Numbered from the stretch's first letter, positions 24,701-32,957 are shown. The stretch: DNA of 64,000 bases from Anaeromyces robustus (GCA_002104895.1 MCFG01000240.1:38501-102500), one strand, 5' to 3'. The notes: a model not told the origin generated them from the letters alone. Numbers and translations are program-made.

Positions 24701-26194
24701 AATTAAGTATTTTTCTTCATTTTTATTCATACTATCAATAATAGCACAATGTTCTATTTCATTAATTTCTTTAATTGTGTTTTCTATTTCACCTAATTCT
24801 ATTCTATGTCCCTTAATTTTAACTTGAAAGTCAGCTCTTCCTAAATATTCAATCTCTCCATTATTCATCCATTTTCCTAAATCACCTGTGTTATACATCT
24901 TTTTAACTGTATCAATAGTATTTTCATCATATTTTTCTTCAATATTACTGTTAGAATAATTATTATATGGACAATTAACAAAGTTTTCTTTAGTTAATTT
25001 TGGTCTTCCTAAATATCCTTTACCAACACCAAATCCTCCAATATATATATATCCTACTACTCCAATTGGAACTGGTTTTTGATTCTTGTCAAGAATATAA
25101 ACTTTGCAATTACACATTGGCTTACCAATACTAACCTTATTTTCTTTTTCAGTATCTATTTCTTTAATTGTACATGTAACACTACATTCTGTTGGACCAT
25201 AACTATTGTATATTTTACATTTAGAACATTGATGAATTTCTTTACATAAATTTAATGGTAATGCTTCACCTATAAATATTAAAACCTTTATTTGTTTTAA
25301 ATGATTTCTAAATTCTTCATTTTCCATAAATAACTTAAATCTTGTAGGTGTAGTAGTGATAAATTCAATTTGATTTTCTTTAATATATTTACCCATGCTA
25401 TTAGTATTTTCAATTAATTTTTCATCAGCTAACACAATTGTCAATCCATGAATTAAACTGAATGTTATTTCTATATGATAAAGATCGAATGGAAAATTGG
25501 CAATGGCTAACATATTAGTAATACTATTCTTTCTTACTATAATATCATATATATTAATATTATTTCTATCATTATCAAATTTTCTAATGAAATTATAAAT
25601 ATTGAAATGACTAACTAATGCTCCTTTTGGTTTACCAGTTGTTCCAGATGTAAAAAGAACATAACATGTATCTTCTGGTTTATTTATATTTTCAATCGAC
25701 ATCTTATTCTTATTATAATTATGATTATTAATATTATATATATTATATTCTGGATTTTGTTCTAAATTTTTCACGATTTCTTCTACATCATATGTAAGAA
25801 TAAGTTTTGGTTTAACATCATTCAAAATAAACTTTATACGTTCTATTGGGAATTTTACATCAATTGGTAAAAATGCTCCACCTGCTTTTGATACGGCAAC
25901 TGATGCAATTACATAATATGGTGATCTTTTACTAATAATTGGTACTATATCATTTCTTTTAATACCACATTCTCTTAAATAATGTGCTAATGAATTACTC
26001 ATTTCATCTAATTCTCGATATTTATACTTTTCATTATTAAATATCAAAGCTGTTGATTCAGGTTTTTCTTCAGCAATACGACTAAATTCTACATGATATA
26101 TTTTATCACAATCATAGGTAAAATTATCATTATTAAATTTATTGATAACTTTTTCCATTTCTTCTTTTGGAATGTATTCAATTTCTTTAATACT
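14468..26194 (-). CDS. Giant NRPS, middle segment: A2-T2-C3-A3-T3-C4-A4-T4-C5-A5-T5
   Basis: Continues the frame of the N-terminal segment just after the TAA at 26195-26197. The first internal ATG is at 26156-26158, giving 3896 residues. Four A domains carry LFTSGTTGKPKG (near 25627, 22360, 19125 and 15916), YGPTE, TGDLGKW and NGKLDRK motifs. Carrier domains read LGGDS or, in T4 and T5, GGNS (near 24385, 21170, 17945 and 14725). Three complete C domains have HHIISDG (near 23830, 20620 and 17395). The protein ends 17 residues into C6, where SQQMG is expected but SQQME is read, because one C of a CCC triplet (plus strand, 14506/14507) is missing. The last 13 residues are a frameshift artefact. 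Module spacing is about 3.2 kb. Order C-A-T with no epimerisation, ketosynthase or reductase domain is typical of bacterial-style linear NRPS. Confidence 0.92.
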   Translation of the reverse strand, partial: SIKEIEYIPKEEMEKVINKFNNDNFTYDCDKIYHVEFSRIAEEKPESTALIFNNEKYKYRELDEMSNSLAHYLRECGIKRNDIVPIISKRSPYYVIASVAVSKAGGAFLPIDVKFPIERIKFILNDVKPKLILTYDVEEIVKNLEQNPEYNIYNINNHNYNKNKMSIENINKPEDTCYVLFTSGTTGKPKGALVSHFNIYNFIRKFDNDRNNINIYDIIVRKNSITNMLAIANFPFDLYHIEITFSLIHGLTIVLADEKLIENTNSMGKYIKENQIEFITTTPTRFKLFMENEEFRNHLKQIKVLIFIGEALPLNLCKEIHQCSKCKIYNSYGPTECSVTCTIKEIDTEKENKVSIGKPMCNCKVYILDKNQKPVPIGVVGYIYIGGFGVGKGYLGRPKLTKENFVNCPYNNYSNSNIEEKYDENTIDTVKKMYNTGDLGKWMNNGEIEYLGRADFQVKIKGHRIELGEIENTIKEINEIEHCAIIDSMNKNEEKYLICYYTMKNPSTDSSSNQGKKIREYLKSKLPIYMVPNYFKLISELPITRNGKLDRKALPEPEIEDIVEEEFIKPKNKIEEKICEIYSKIFNINKSKIGRTQDFLELGGDSLQAIRVATYIEKEFLVKIYMKDVLSHTIIYDLGKFIENKINSNIENENESFGLIEIKKFNYEEYPITSQQMGIYIDSIKNPNSIIYNIPRIFHFNKPVDIEKIKKGFEILFDKQIILRSKFITKVINGKTEIYGHIDDKCLLMFEEYTYENVKTFVRPFDLSKAPLIRVGFIGNEVLLIDMHHIISDGTTMSIIINEINKFYNGLQISELDVQFSNYAVYINEMKNSELYSKQLEFYKEMFKEDYEITNIPQKERINEYSLKENKIGKCIKVIDNSTSKIIDEFIRINRISKSVFFISIYGCILSKYSGQEIIYTSMMNANRTNYYVENMIGMFVSTQPILLKYDKEYNSFLDILKVNMELLMELYNNQDISFSELVNTLKLKKVNNAFIFQPKSIIENNESDESIFSNEDIQTTYTLYEESNEIQLNNDNTAKFDITFSVIEREEGYSFIIEYNQGIYEVSLIENIMNSYIEIIKWLDKFNNNIKEIEYIPKEEKEKIINKFNNNVFEYDCNKLYHVEFSQVAKENENKIAIVCNGIEISYSELDKMSNSLGHYMREHDIGRGDIIPIICERSIYFVIGALAIMKSGAAYLPIDPDYPEERIKFMVEEVQSKMILEYVTNKENRLKLQNHEWNIYSLSEHNYEDHIEEINNINESDDLCYVLFTSGTTGKPKGTMITHNNIINYCLYSQTYNGKNMFGSTIENSLAISKFTFDISIGEIYLPLLIGSRVIICNDNEYNNPILIGNLIKKGNVDFMIITPTRMENYIKNKEFKDSLRNIKWMYMGAEVLNPKLLKNIIKSTNAVIYNAYGPTETTVNCTLKQLTYGNNNEDIDNIKINIGKPLCNCKIYILDETFKPVPIGVVGEIFISGYGVGKGYLNQPELTKKMFIECPYYNINGNPCTMYRTGDLGKWNEEGEIVCLGRIDFQVKIRGQRIELSEIENTIKEMKGIEYSTVIDRKYENGNKYLVCYFISENIINGNEIRRYLKSKLPSYMIPTYFVKIGNLPVTSNGKLDRKSLPEPNIKNLNKEEYVAPETEIEKIICKIYSQVFNIDINEIGRYNDFYELGGDSFNVIQVYTLMEKEFKIKVNMRDIFSNTVIYDLGQFINKKINANEESENESYDLNEIEKCDCKEYPITSQQMGVYIDSIKNPNSIIYNIPEAFKLIKSIDIEKVKNGFSRLFKKQDVLRSKYIEKEINGKTEIYGIIDDECLLKFEEYTYDNYKTFVRPFDLSKAPLIRVGFIENEVLLIDIHHIISDGTTMSIIRNEINKYYNGLELTELEVQFSDYAIHMNEMKSSELYSKQLEFYKEMFKEDYEITNIPQKEKITVYNGEFKDVKESKENEIGYYIKTIDQSMSDKINEYLRINKISKTAFFISIYGYILSKYSGQDIIYTSMMSANRNNHYVENMIGMFVSTQPILLKYDKSNISFLDIIKENMELLIELYNNQDISFSEMVNTLKLKKFNNAFIFQPKSITEDSPSNKSIFLKEENEMIYTLYQDNKELQLNNENNTKFDILFNAIEKEKNYIFSIEYNNKIYESIMIENIMNSFIEFVEHIDIFNENIKEIDYIPKEEKEKIINKFNDNNITFDCDKIYHVEFSRIAKEKPESIALIFNNEKYKYRELDEMSNSLAHYLRECGIKRNDIVPIISERSPYYVIASVAVSKAGGAYLPIDVKFPIERIKFILNDVKSKLILTYDVEEIVKNLEQNPEYNIYNINDHDYSKNKMSIENINKSEDTCYVLFTSGTTGKPKGALVSHFNIYNYLRKFENDDSCLSMYNILMEDNIQNILAITKFSFDIAHNEITYCLIHGLTIVLVDEELSEDVTSLSTYILNNKVDLINTTPSRIKLFMENEEFKKILKTIKVMIFSGEELPYNLCKYIHQYSKCKIINGYGPTECYFVTFKEIKEDTESTITIGKPICNCKIYILDKSLNPVPIGVEGEIYIGGYCVGKGYLNREELTNEKFIECPFRDEDMHNQIMYKTGDLGKWTAEGDIDYIGRIDFQVKINGQRIELGEIENILNEYSLIKYSVVIDKVNEEGNKYLICYYQSDSEITGEEIREYLTTKIPKYMIPNYYIRVNNFPVTSNGKLDRKALPEPNIEDRIKEVYVKPETEVERFICKIYSSIFNIDINNVGRTTNFYDIGGNSLNAIRVKYTIEKEMNVKINIKDILTYIEVKDLAKCIESIVNKDRNENKSLKYIHIDRRYSKEYPITSQQMGVYIDSIKNPNSIIYNLPRALQLNKSINIERIKEGFEMMLYKQEILRSKFIKKEIDGKTEIYGYIDDECSLLFEEYTYDNCGMFVRPFDLSKSPLIRVGFIGNEVLLIDMHHIISDGTTMSIIINEINKYYKELELTELEFQFSDYAIHMNEMKSSELYSKQLEFYKEMFKEDYEITSIPQKEKLSEFNINGMEESKIGNCFNDIDQHMSDKINEYLRVNRISKTAFFISIYGYILCKYSGQEIIYTSMMSANRNNHYVENMIGMFVSTQPILLKYDKLNNSFLDIIKENMEILMELYNNQDISFSELVNTLKLKKVNNAFIFQPKSIIENNESDETIFTKEEMKKNYTLYEESNNFLLNIDNKTKFDITFNVIESERGYSFMIEYNERKYESSLIENIMNSYIEIIKWLDKFNNNIKEIEYIPKEEKEKIINKFNNNVFEYDCNKLYHVEFSQVAKENENKIAIVCNGIEISYSELDKMSNSLGHYMREHDIGRGDIIPIICERSIYFVIGALVIMKSGAAYLPIDPDYPEERIKFMVEEVQSKMILEYVTNKENRLKLQNHEWNIYSLSEHNYEDHIEEINNINESDDLCYVLFTSGTTGKPKGTMITHNNLINYCLYTQTNNGEESIFYRKINNILSFTKFTHDISIGEINFALLNGSKIILCNEDEYNDPIKLGKLISKYYIDYIFSVPTRLEVYINYEEFYNSLKYVKILMLGGEKLNINFVKKLRIFENLNIYNVYGPTETTVVSNIKDLNEYKNKYNSEIEENSVGKPLCNFNMYILDKTLKPVPIGVVGEIFISGYGVGKGYLNQPELTKKMFIECPYHNINGNPCTMYRTGDLGKWNEEGEIVCLGRIDFQIKIRGQRIELSEIENTIKEIEGIEYSTVIDREHDNGDKYLVCYFISENIINGNEIRRYLKNKLPSYMIPNYFIKLDYLPVTSNGKLDRKSLPKPNIKELMKESYSSPENEIEEKICEIYSEIFNIDINEIGRNNDFYELGGNSFNAIRICNLIEKVFMIKINMRDIFSHSIIYEFGKFIDNKIKERNEKENEIYNIIEIKKRNSKEYPITSQQMEFILIQLRILIV
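14504..14509 (-). other. Single-base deletion (frameshift) at the start of NRPS C6
   Basis: The coding strand reads ATGGAATTT where sister modules have ATGGGNNTNT (Q-M-G-[IV]-Y-I-D-S). One G of the run is missing. The other copies on the plus strand read TTCCCATTTG, for example at 8051-8060; here it is TTCCATTTG. Upstream and downstream protein similarity joins exactly at this base. Confidence 0.85.
17209..20639. repeat. Duplicated NRPS block, module 4 copy (matches 4310-7740)
   Basis: Partner of the 4310-7740 block, covering part of C4, A4-T4 and part of C5. Both copies encode the same A-domain core (FSFDIAHNEI, INGYGPTE), so both should select the same substrate. Confidence 0.85.
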
Positions 26195-26197
26195 TTA
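26195..26197 (-). other. In-frame TAA inside the NRPS C2-A2 linker
   Basis: The stop sits in the linker that follows every C domain, in the context NKFN-stop-SIKEIEYIPKEE. In sister modules the same linker reads NKFNNNIKEIEYIPKEE or RFNESIETVKYIPK, with identical length and frame. A single GAA-to-TAA change in an NES-type linker would produce it. The reading frame is open on both sides with no spacer, promoter or Kozak-like context, which argues against two separate genes. Confidence 0.85.
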
Positions 26198-29100
26198 ATT
26201 AAATTTATTTAAATGTTTGATTATTTCAACATAACTATTCATTATCTTTTCAATCATTGATAATTCATAAATTCTCTTATTATAATCTACAGTTATTATA
26301 TATTCTTTTTCCTTTTCAATAATACTAAATGTTATATCAAATTTTGTAGTATTATCATTATTTAATTGAATTTCATTAGATTCTTCATTAAGTATATTAA
26401 TATTTATAATATTTCCATCAGAAAAAATGGATTTGTCTGAATTAATATTTTCCACAATACTCTTAGGTTGGAAAATAAATGCATTACTAACTTTCTTTAA
26501 TTTTAAAGTATTTAAAAGTTCTGAAAATGATATATCTTGATTATTATATAATTCCATTAATATTTTCATGTTTTCTTTAAGAATATCTAAAAATGAATTA
26601 TTTAATTGGTCATATTTAAAAAGAATTGGCTGAGTACTTACAAACATACCAATCATATTTTCTACATAATGATTATTTCTATTGGCACTCATCATTGAAG
26701 TATATATATTGTCTTGTCCACTATATTTACTCAATATATATCCATAGATACTAATAAAGAATGCTGTCTTACTAATTCTGTTGACCCTGATGTATTCATT
26801 GATTCTTTTACTCAATGAACTATCAATAATTTTTTCACAATTTCCAATTCCATTTTCAACTTTTTTATTTACGTCATATTCATTAATTTCTTCCTTTTGA
26901 GGAATATTTGTAATTTCATAATCTTCTTTAAACATTTCTTTATAAAATTCTATTTGTTTAAAATAAACTTCACTGTTTTTCATCTCATTCATATGAATAG
27001 CATAATCACTAAATTGAACTTCTAATTCAGTTAATTCCAGTTCATTATAATATTTATTTATTCCATTTATAATAATTGACATTGTAGTACCATCTGAAAT
27101 AATATGATGCATATCAATCAATAATACTTCATTTCCAATAAATCCTACTCTAATCAATGGTGCTTTAGATAAATCAAATGGTCGAACAAATTTTCTAACA
27201 CTTTCATATGTATATTCTTCAAATATCAATGAACATTCATCATCAATAAATCCATATATCTTAGTTTTACCATCAATTTCTTTTGGTAAATATTTACTTC
27301 TTAAAACATCATTATTTCTAATTAGTTCTTTAAATCCTTCTTTGATTTTTTCAATATCCAAATTCTTCTTCAATTTATATGAAAATGGAATATTATAAAC
27401 AGTACTGTTTCCATATTTTATTGAATCAACATATATACCAAGTTGTTGAGAAGTTATAGGATATGATTTTTTATTATAATGCTTAATAGTTATTTCATTT
27501 TCAATTTCATTCCAATCTTTATTTTTATTTGAATCTATTTTTTCTTCAATATACTTACTTAAATCGCTTATTATAGGATGCATTAAAATTGTTTTAAAAT
27601 CAATCTTTATATGTAATTCTTTTTCAATTAAATTTATAATTTTTGTTGCATTTATACTATCACCGCCTAAATCATTAAAATCAGAATTCTTTCCTATATT
27701 TTTAATATCAATGTTTAAAACATTTCCATAAATATTACATAATTTCTTTTCAATATCTGTTTCTGGAACAATTATATCATTTAATTTTTTTATATCAACG
27801 AAAGGATCGGGTAAAGATCTTCTATCTAATTTTCCATGTGATGTTATAGGAATTTTATCGATTTTAATATAATAACTTGGAATCATATAGATTGGAAGTT
27901 TATTGACTAAATAATTTCTAAAATCTTTTTCTTGAATATCACTTTTAGAAATATAATAACAAATCAAACGCGTTTCACCATTTAAATTAGTTTTATTAAT
28001 AGTAACTGAATAATCAATTTCTTTCATTTCTTTTATAGTATTATCTATTTCGGAAAGTTCAATTCTAATACCATATATTTTGACTTGAAAATCTTTTCTT
28101 CCAGTACATATAAGATTACCATCATATGACCATTTTCCAAGATCACCTGTTTGATACATTTTTTTAGAATTGAATGGACAATTGATAAACTTTTCATTTG
28201 TTAATGTTTTATTATTAATATATCCAATATTTACACCATTACTTGATATATAGACATTTCCTTCAACACCAATTGGAACTGGTTTTAAATCATCATCCAA
28301 AATATATACTTCATTATTACCTGATGGTTTACCATTTGTAATTTCTTTATTATTATATAATATATCTTCGATATTGACACGACCTATAGTACAATCAACA
28401 GTACATTCAGTTTGACCATATCCACAATAAATATGACAACTTTTATCCAAATGCTTAGTAATATTACTTAGAATTACTTTTGTTATCTTTTCCCCACCCA
28501 AAATTAATGATTTAATATTTAAAAATGATTCTCTAAAACTTTTATCATTTAAATATTTATTAATTCTTGAAGGAGTACTGTTCATGAAATCAGCATGATA
28601 ATTTTTAATTAAATTTCCTAATAAAGTAGGATTATTAAATTCATCATCATTACATAGAATTACACACTTATTATGCAATAATGAATAAAATATTTCTACG
28701 ATTGACATAACAAAAGTTATCTTAGCAATTGATATAATATTACTAAATTCTTCCATAATAAAATCATTAGATGTTCCATCATTGGTTAAATTATAAATAC
28801 ATAAATTAATTATATTATTATGAGTTATCATAGCACCTTTTGGTTTTCCAGAAGTACCTGAAGTATAGTATATACCACATAAATCATTACCTTCATTAAT
28901 ATTATCTATACTATTTATATTTTTATTATAATCATGCAATTCTAAATCGATTGACATAATAGGATTTTTACTAAATATCTTTTTGTCATTATTGTTTCCA
29001 TTCTTTTCATGGGATAAATAAAATAATAAAAATTTAGCATTAACTTCATCAACGATATATTGAATACGTTCTTCAGGAAAATCTGGATCTATTGGAAGGT

Positions 29101-30688
29101 AAGCAGCACCTGATTTCATAATACCAATTGCAGCAATAATAAAATAGTGTGATCTATTACAAATTAAAGGAATAATGTCATTTCTTTTAACACCAATACT
29201 TCTTAAATAATGGGCTAATGAATTACTCATCTTCTCTACTTGTTCATATGTATACTTCTTATTATTAAACACAATAGCACAATTATTTGAATATTCCTTT
29301 AACTGTTTACTAAATTCTACATGATAAATTTTTTCTTCAATTTTTTCAAATCTCTTTTGATTAAAAACATTTAAAATTCTATTCATTTCTTCAGTTGAAA
29401 TATATTCAATATCATTAATATTTAAATAAAAATTATTACAACATTTTACAACATTTATATAATTATTTATCATATTATTTATTAAAAATTCATCATAAAA
29501 TCGACCATCATAATCAATAGAAATTTTATAATGATCATTAAGATCACTTACTTTGAAAATTAAATTAAATTTAAATAATTTATTTAAAAATAAAAAATAA
29601 TCATGATTTTCATCATAATCATAATTATTGTTTATATTATCAAACAATTTTTCAAAAATTTTCATATTTGACTCCTGATCTGAATCGAAAGAAAAACAAT
29701 TACTTAATTCTTTTAAATTTAATTGTTTTTCTAAATCAAAGTATGAAATTTCATTATTTTCAAAACCTAAAATAATATCTTTTACTTCTTGATAGACATT
29801 CATCATAGTAATATTATCTTCGTATTTCATTAAAACTGGCTGAACTTTAGAAATAGGTCCAAAAATATTTTCAGTATTATTATTTCTTGTGGAATCAAAT
29901 ATAGAGGAATAAACACGTGTTTGACCACTGTACTTATACATAATATAACCATATACACAAATAAAATATATTTTTTTATTTAAATTGTTAGATTTAATAA
30001 AATTATTGATAATTTCATAATCATTACTATCAATTATTTTACTACATTTTTTAACATTGATATTTTTATTTTCATCATTATTTTTATATTTCTTTATTGT
30101 TAAGTTTAATGTAGTATATTCACAATCAAATAATGATTTTAAAGTATTAAAATCATTATTAAAAAAGAATTTATCTTTATCCTCCTTTAATAAAACATAA
30201 TCTTTAAATTGTGGTTTTGAATCATTGATTAACCCATCATAATAATAATGTGTTAATTCATTAATCAAAATTTTAACAGATTCTTCATCTGCGATAATAC
30301 GATGAAAACTCAAAAGTAAAAATTTATCAGAAATAAATCCTACTCTAATAAGTGGAGCTTTCCATAAATCAAATGGACTTAAAAATTCATTAATATTCTC
30401 ATCAGATAAATCTTCAAATTTTAATTGACAATCATTATCGATACATCTAAAAATTTTTGTTTGATTGTCAACTTCATCTTCATAAAATTTTGCTCTTAAA
30501 TTTTCATGTTTTTGAAACAATTTAAGAATACCATTTTTTAATTTATTAATATCTAAATTTTCTTTTAATTGTAATTTTTTGTAAATAATATATTTGTTTT
30601 TATCTTTATCATTAAAATAATTATAGTAAATATGTTCTTGAATTCCAATAACGGAATAACAATTTGAAGAATTCTTCATTAAATCCAT
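26195..30688 (-). CDS. Giant NRPS, N-terminal segment: C1-A1-T1-C2
   Basis: First 1497 residues of a non-ribosomal peptide synthetase. Residues about 10-440 form a condensation-like domain (C1). Its HHxxxDG motif reads FHRIIADE, so the second, catalytic His is Arg. A1 follows (about 450-960), with YTSGTSGKPKG, YGQTE, YQTGDLGKW and NGKLDRRSLP. The carrier domain T1 has LGGDSINA (phosphopantetheinyl Ser, near 27660), and C2 has an intact HHIISDG (near 27105). The start is the first Met of the frame, preceded by pure AT-rich spacer. The segment ends at an in-frame TAA; beyond it the same frame continues directly into A2, so this is probably one gene with a nonsense codon. No intron is needed across 4.5 kb. 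A1 also lacks the Asp that normally binds the amino group of the substrate. The domain calls are secure. Whether the protein is active or ends here is not. Confidence 0.9.
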   Translation of the reverse strand: MDLMKNSSNCYSVIGIQEHIYYNYFNDKDKNKYIIYKKLQLKENLDINKLKNGILKLFQKHENLRAKFYEDEVDNQTKIFRCIDNDCQLKFEDLSDENINEFLSPFDLWKAPLIRVGFISDKFLLLSFHRIIADEESVKILINELTHYYYDGLINDSKPQFKDYVLLKEDKDKFFFNNDFNTLKSLFDCEYTTLNLTIKKYKNNDENKNINVKKCSKIIDSNDYEIINNFIKSNNLNKKIYFICVYGYIMYKYSGQTRVYSSIFDSTRNNNTENIFGPISKVQPVLMKYEDNITMMNVYQEVKDIILGFENNEISYFDLEKQLNLKELSNCFSFDSDQESNMKIFEKLFDNINNNYDYDENHDYFLFLNKLFKFNLIFKVSDLNDHYKISIDYDGRFYDEFLINNMINNYINVVKCCNNFYLNINDIEYISTEEMNRILNVFNQKRFEKIEEKIYHVEFSKQLKEYSNNCAIVFNNKKYTYEQVEKMSNSLAHYLRSIGVKRNDIIPLICNRSHYFIIAAIGIMKSGAAYLPIDPDFPEERIQYIVDEVNAKFLLFYLSHEKNGNNNDKKIFSKNPIMSIDLELHDYNKNINSIDNINEGNDLCGIYYTSGTSGKPKGAMITHNNIINLCIYNLTNDGTSNDFIMEEFSNIISIAKITFVMSIVEIFYSLLHNKCVILCNDDEFNNPTLLGNLIKNYHADFMNSTPSRINKYLNDKSFRESFLNIKSLILGGEKITKVILSNITKHLDKSCHIYCGYGQTECTVDCTIGRVNIEDILYNNKEITNGKPSGNNEVYILDDDLKPVPIGVEGNVYISSNGVNIGYINNKTLTNEKFINCPFNSKKMYQTGDLGKWSYDGNLICTGRKDFQVKIYGIRIELSEIDNTIKEMKEIDYSVTINKTNLNGETRLICYYISKSDIQEKDFRNYLVNKLPIYMIPSYYIKIDKIPITSHGKLDRRSLPDPFVDIKKLNDIIVPETDIEKKLCNIYGNVLNIDIKNIGKNSDFNDLGGDSINATKIINLIEKELHIKIDFKTILMHPIISDLSKYIEEKIDSNKNKDWNEIENEITIKHYNKKSYPITSQQLGIYVDSIKYGNSTVYNIPFSYKLKKNLDIEKIKEGFKELIRNNDVLRSKYLPKEIDGKTKIYGFIDDECSLIFEEYTYESVRKFVRPFDLSKAPLIRVGFIGNEVLLIDMHHIISDGTTMSIIINGINKYYNELELTELEVQFSDYAIHMNEMKNSEVYFKQIEFYKEMFKEDYEITNIPQKEEINEYDVNKKVENGIGNCEKIIDSSLSKRINEYIRVNRISKTAFFISIYGYILSKYSGQDNIYTSMMSANRNNHYVENMIGMFVSTQPILFKYDQLNNSFLDILKENMKILMELYNNQDISFSELLNTLKLKKVSNAFIFQPKSIVENINSDKSIFSDGNIININILNEESNEIQLNNDNTTKFDITFSIIEKEKEYIITVDYNKRIYELSMIEKIMNSYVEIIKHLNKFN

Positions 30689-31181
30689 CTTTAGAAAAAA
30701 AAATTAAAAGTATGAAAAAATTTTACTAACTAATAAGTTAAGTATAAAATATTAAATTACTTAATATGATTTAATTATTATTTTTAATAAAAAAATATAT
30801 ATATAACAATTGAATTAAAATTTAAAATGAGTTTATTATTTTTTATCTATTAATATGTTTATCTATTAATATATTTCTCTATTGATAATATTATTATTTT
30901 TAATAAAAAATATTATTATTATATTATTAAAAAATTTATTATAATAGTATATATAAAAAATTTTATAATTATTATATATTATAAAAAAATTAATGTACTT
31001 TGTTCATACTTTTTTCATCTTTATATATTAATTTTAAAGTTATAAATTTTTATTATAAAATTTCATTAATTATATTTATCAGTTATTTAAAATTCTTAAG
31101 AAAAACTAAGTCGAAAAAAAAATGTTATAACAAAAAAAAAAAAAAAAACAATATTATTATATTAATAAGTACAAAAAAAAG

Positions 31182-31290
31182 TTATAATATTAATATATAT
31201 AAGATTAATTAATTAATTAATTAACTTTATTAACTTATAATATTAATATATATAAGATTAATTAATTAATTAATTAACTTTATTAATTAA
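31182..31290. repeat. 53-bp tandem duplication
   Basis: Two copies of an AT-only unit beginning TTATAATATTAATATATATA and ending in TTAACTTTATTAA; the second copy starts at 31235. Confidence 0.8.
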
Positions 31291-32436
31291 ACTATTATGT
31301 ATTTATATATTTATTTAATGCTATTGAATATTAAATATTATAGATTTTTCGAAACTATACTTCTATAACGTTCATTATTATATGAAAAAAAATATATTAT
31401 TGTGTAAGAATAAATATATATAAAACCAATATAGGTGAGTAATAACATATTTAGTATATTTAATTATAATAATACTTTTTAACATAGTTTAAGCTTTTTG
31501 TTTATTTATTTATTAATTAATTAATTTATTTATTTATTTAATATTATTAAATATTAAATATTATAAATTTTTCTTACACAATAATATATATTTTTATAGA
31601 AATAAATATATATAGAACCAATATTGGTGAGTAGTATTTAGTACAATTAATAATAATAATAATTTTTAAAATTATTAAAATTAATTTTGAAAAAAAGACA
31701 TAAATTTAATATTATTTTTTAAAATAATTTACATTTTATTTTTTATTATATATTATATATATATTCTTTCACATATTAAATTAAAGAAAGATTTTATTCT
31801 TATATATTTTATAATATATTATTACTATTAAGTAACTTTAATATCATTATTTATTATTAAAAGACATAAATATTAAAGTAAAAATCATTAATTATATTAC
31901 AAATTAAATAATTATTAAAAACTATATAAAATTGTAATTTTTTTAATATATTTTCCATCCATTTAATAATCATCCCATATTTGAATAATTAAATCTGATT
32001 ATTTATTTATTTCGTTTTATTTTATTTTTAACATATATCATCCATAATTTTAATATAATTTTTAATTTACAATAATTTTTAATTTACAATAATATTTAAT
32101 TTACAATAATATTTAATAATTAAACACAACAAAAAAAAAATTAAATTAAAATTTAAAAAAATAATATAATTTTTAATATTAAATCTTGAACATTAAATCA
32201 GATCAGAATACCAAATTTTAATTTATCTTAACATTTTTATATATGAAATAAAATATTAAATATTATAATAGTTTCTTGTATGGCTGAATAAATTTTTTAA
32301 AAAATTTTAAAAATATATTTTTAATATTAAACCAAACTTTTAATCACAAATTTTAATTTTTTTAAAAAACTTTAATATTTAAAATATATTTTTATTAAAA
32401 ATGCATTTTTAAACTAAAATTTTAATCATAATATAA

Positions 32437-32580
32437 AATATCTGCCGTTTATTATTAAGTAAGAGTTAAGATTCAATTACAAATATAATATAAATGAGCA
32501 CAATGAAAGCATCGACGTGGCATGGAATAATTCTAATATACTCATATGAACCTCACATAGATAAATCTATGAAAAAAAAA
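32437..32580 (+). repeat. Decayed copy of the dispersed repeat found at 53460-54050
   Basis: Aligns by eye with 53903-54050. Shared blocks include TTATTAAGT, ACAAAT, TCGACG, GGAAT with AATTC, CACATG/A and TCTAT followed by an A run. Many G and C positions of the other copy are A or T here, as in an older copy drifting to genomic composition. A deletion of about 10 bases follows TCGACG. Confidence 0.6.
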
Positions 32581-32714
32581 ACAAACATAAAATTATTACT
32601 TAATATATGAAAGGCTTAAATATTAATATTTTTTTTTGTATTTACTTTTTTTTTTTTTTTTATTAATATATTTAATAAAACAAAATATTTAATTTATTTA
32701 TTTTTTTATTTTAA

Positions 32715-32957
32715 ATAAATGCAACACTCCTTTTGGAAAGGAGTATTGCATTATTGTTCCATTTTGCAATGGGGCGCATGATAAAGATTTGTGGGTTACA
32801 TTTCTCATGGTTACATTTCACAATGGGGCGCATAATAAATAAATAATTAAATAAATAAAAATAATATAAATAAATAATAAAATTATTTAATAATATTGAA
32901 TATTTTTTGAATATTTTATTTATATAATATTTTAATAATTAAATAATAAAAAAATAT

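Noticed and set aside
31000-31212. 70-codon plus-strand ORF
   Set aside because: Only Ile/Lys/Asn/Phe from AT-rich DNA, running through a poly(A) tract and a tandem repeat.
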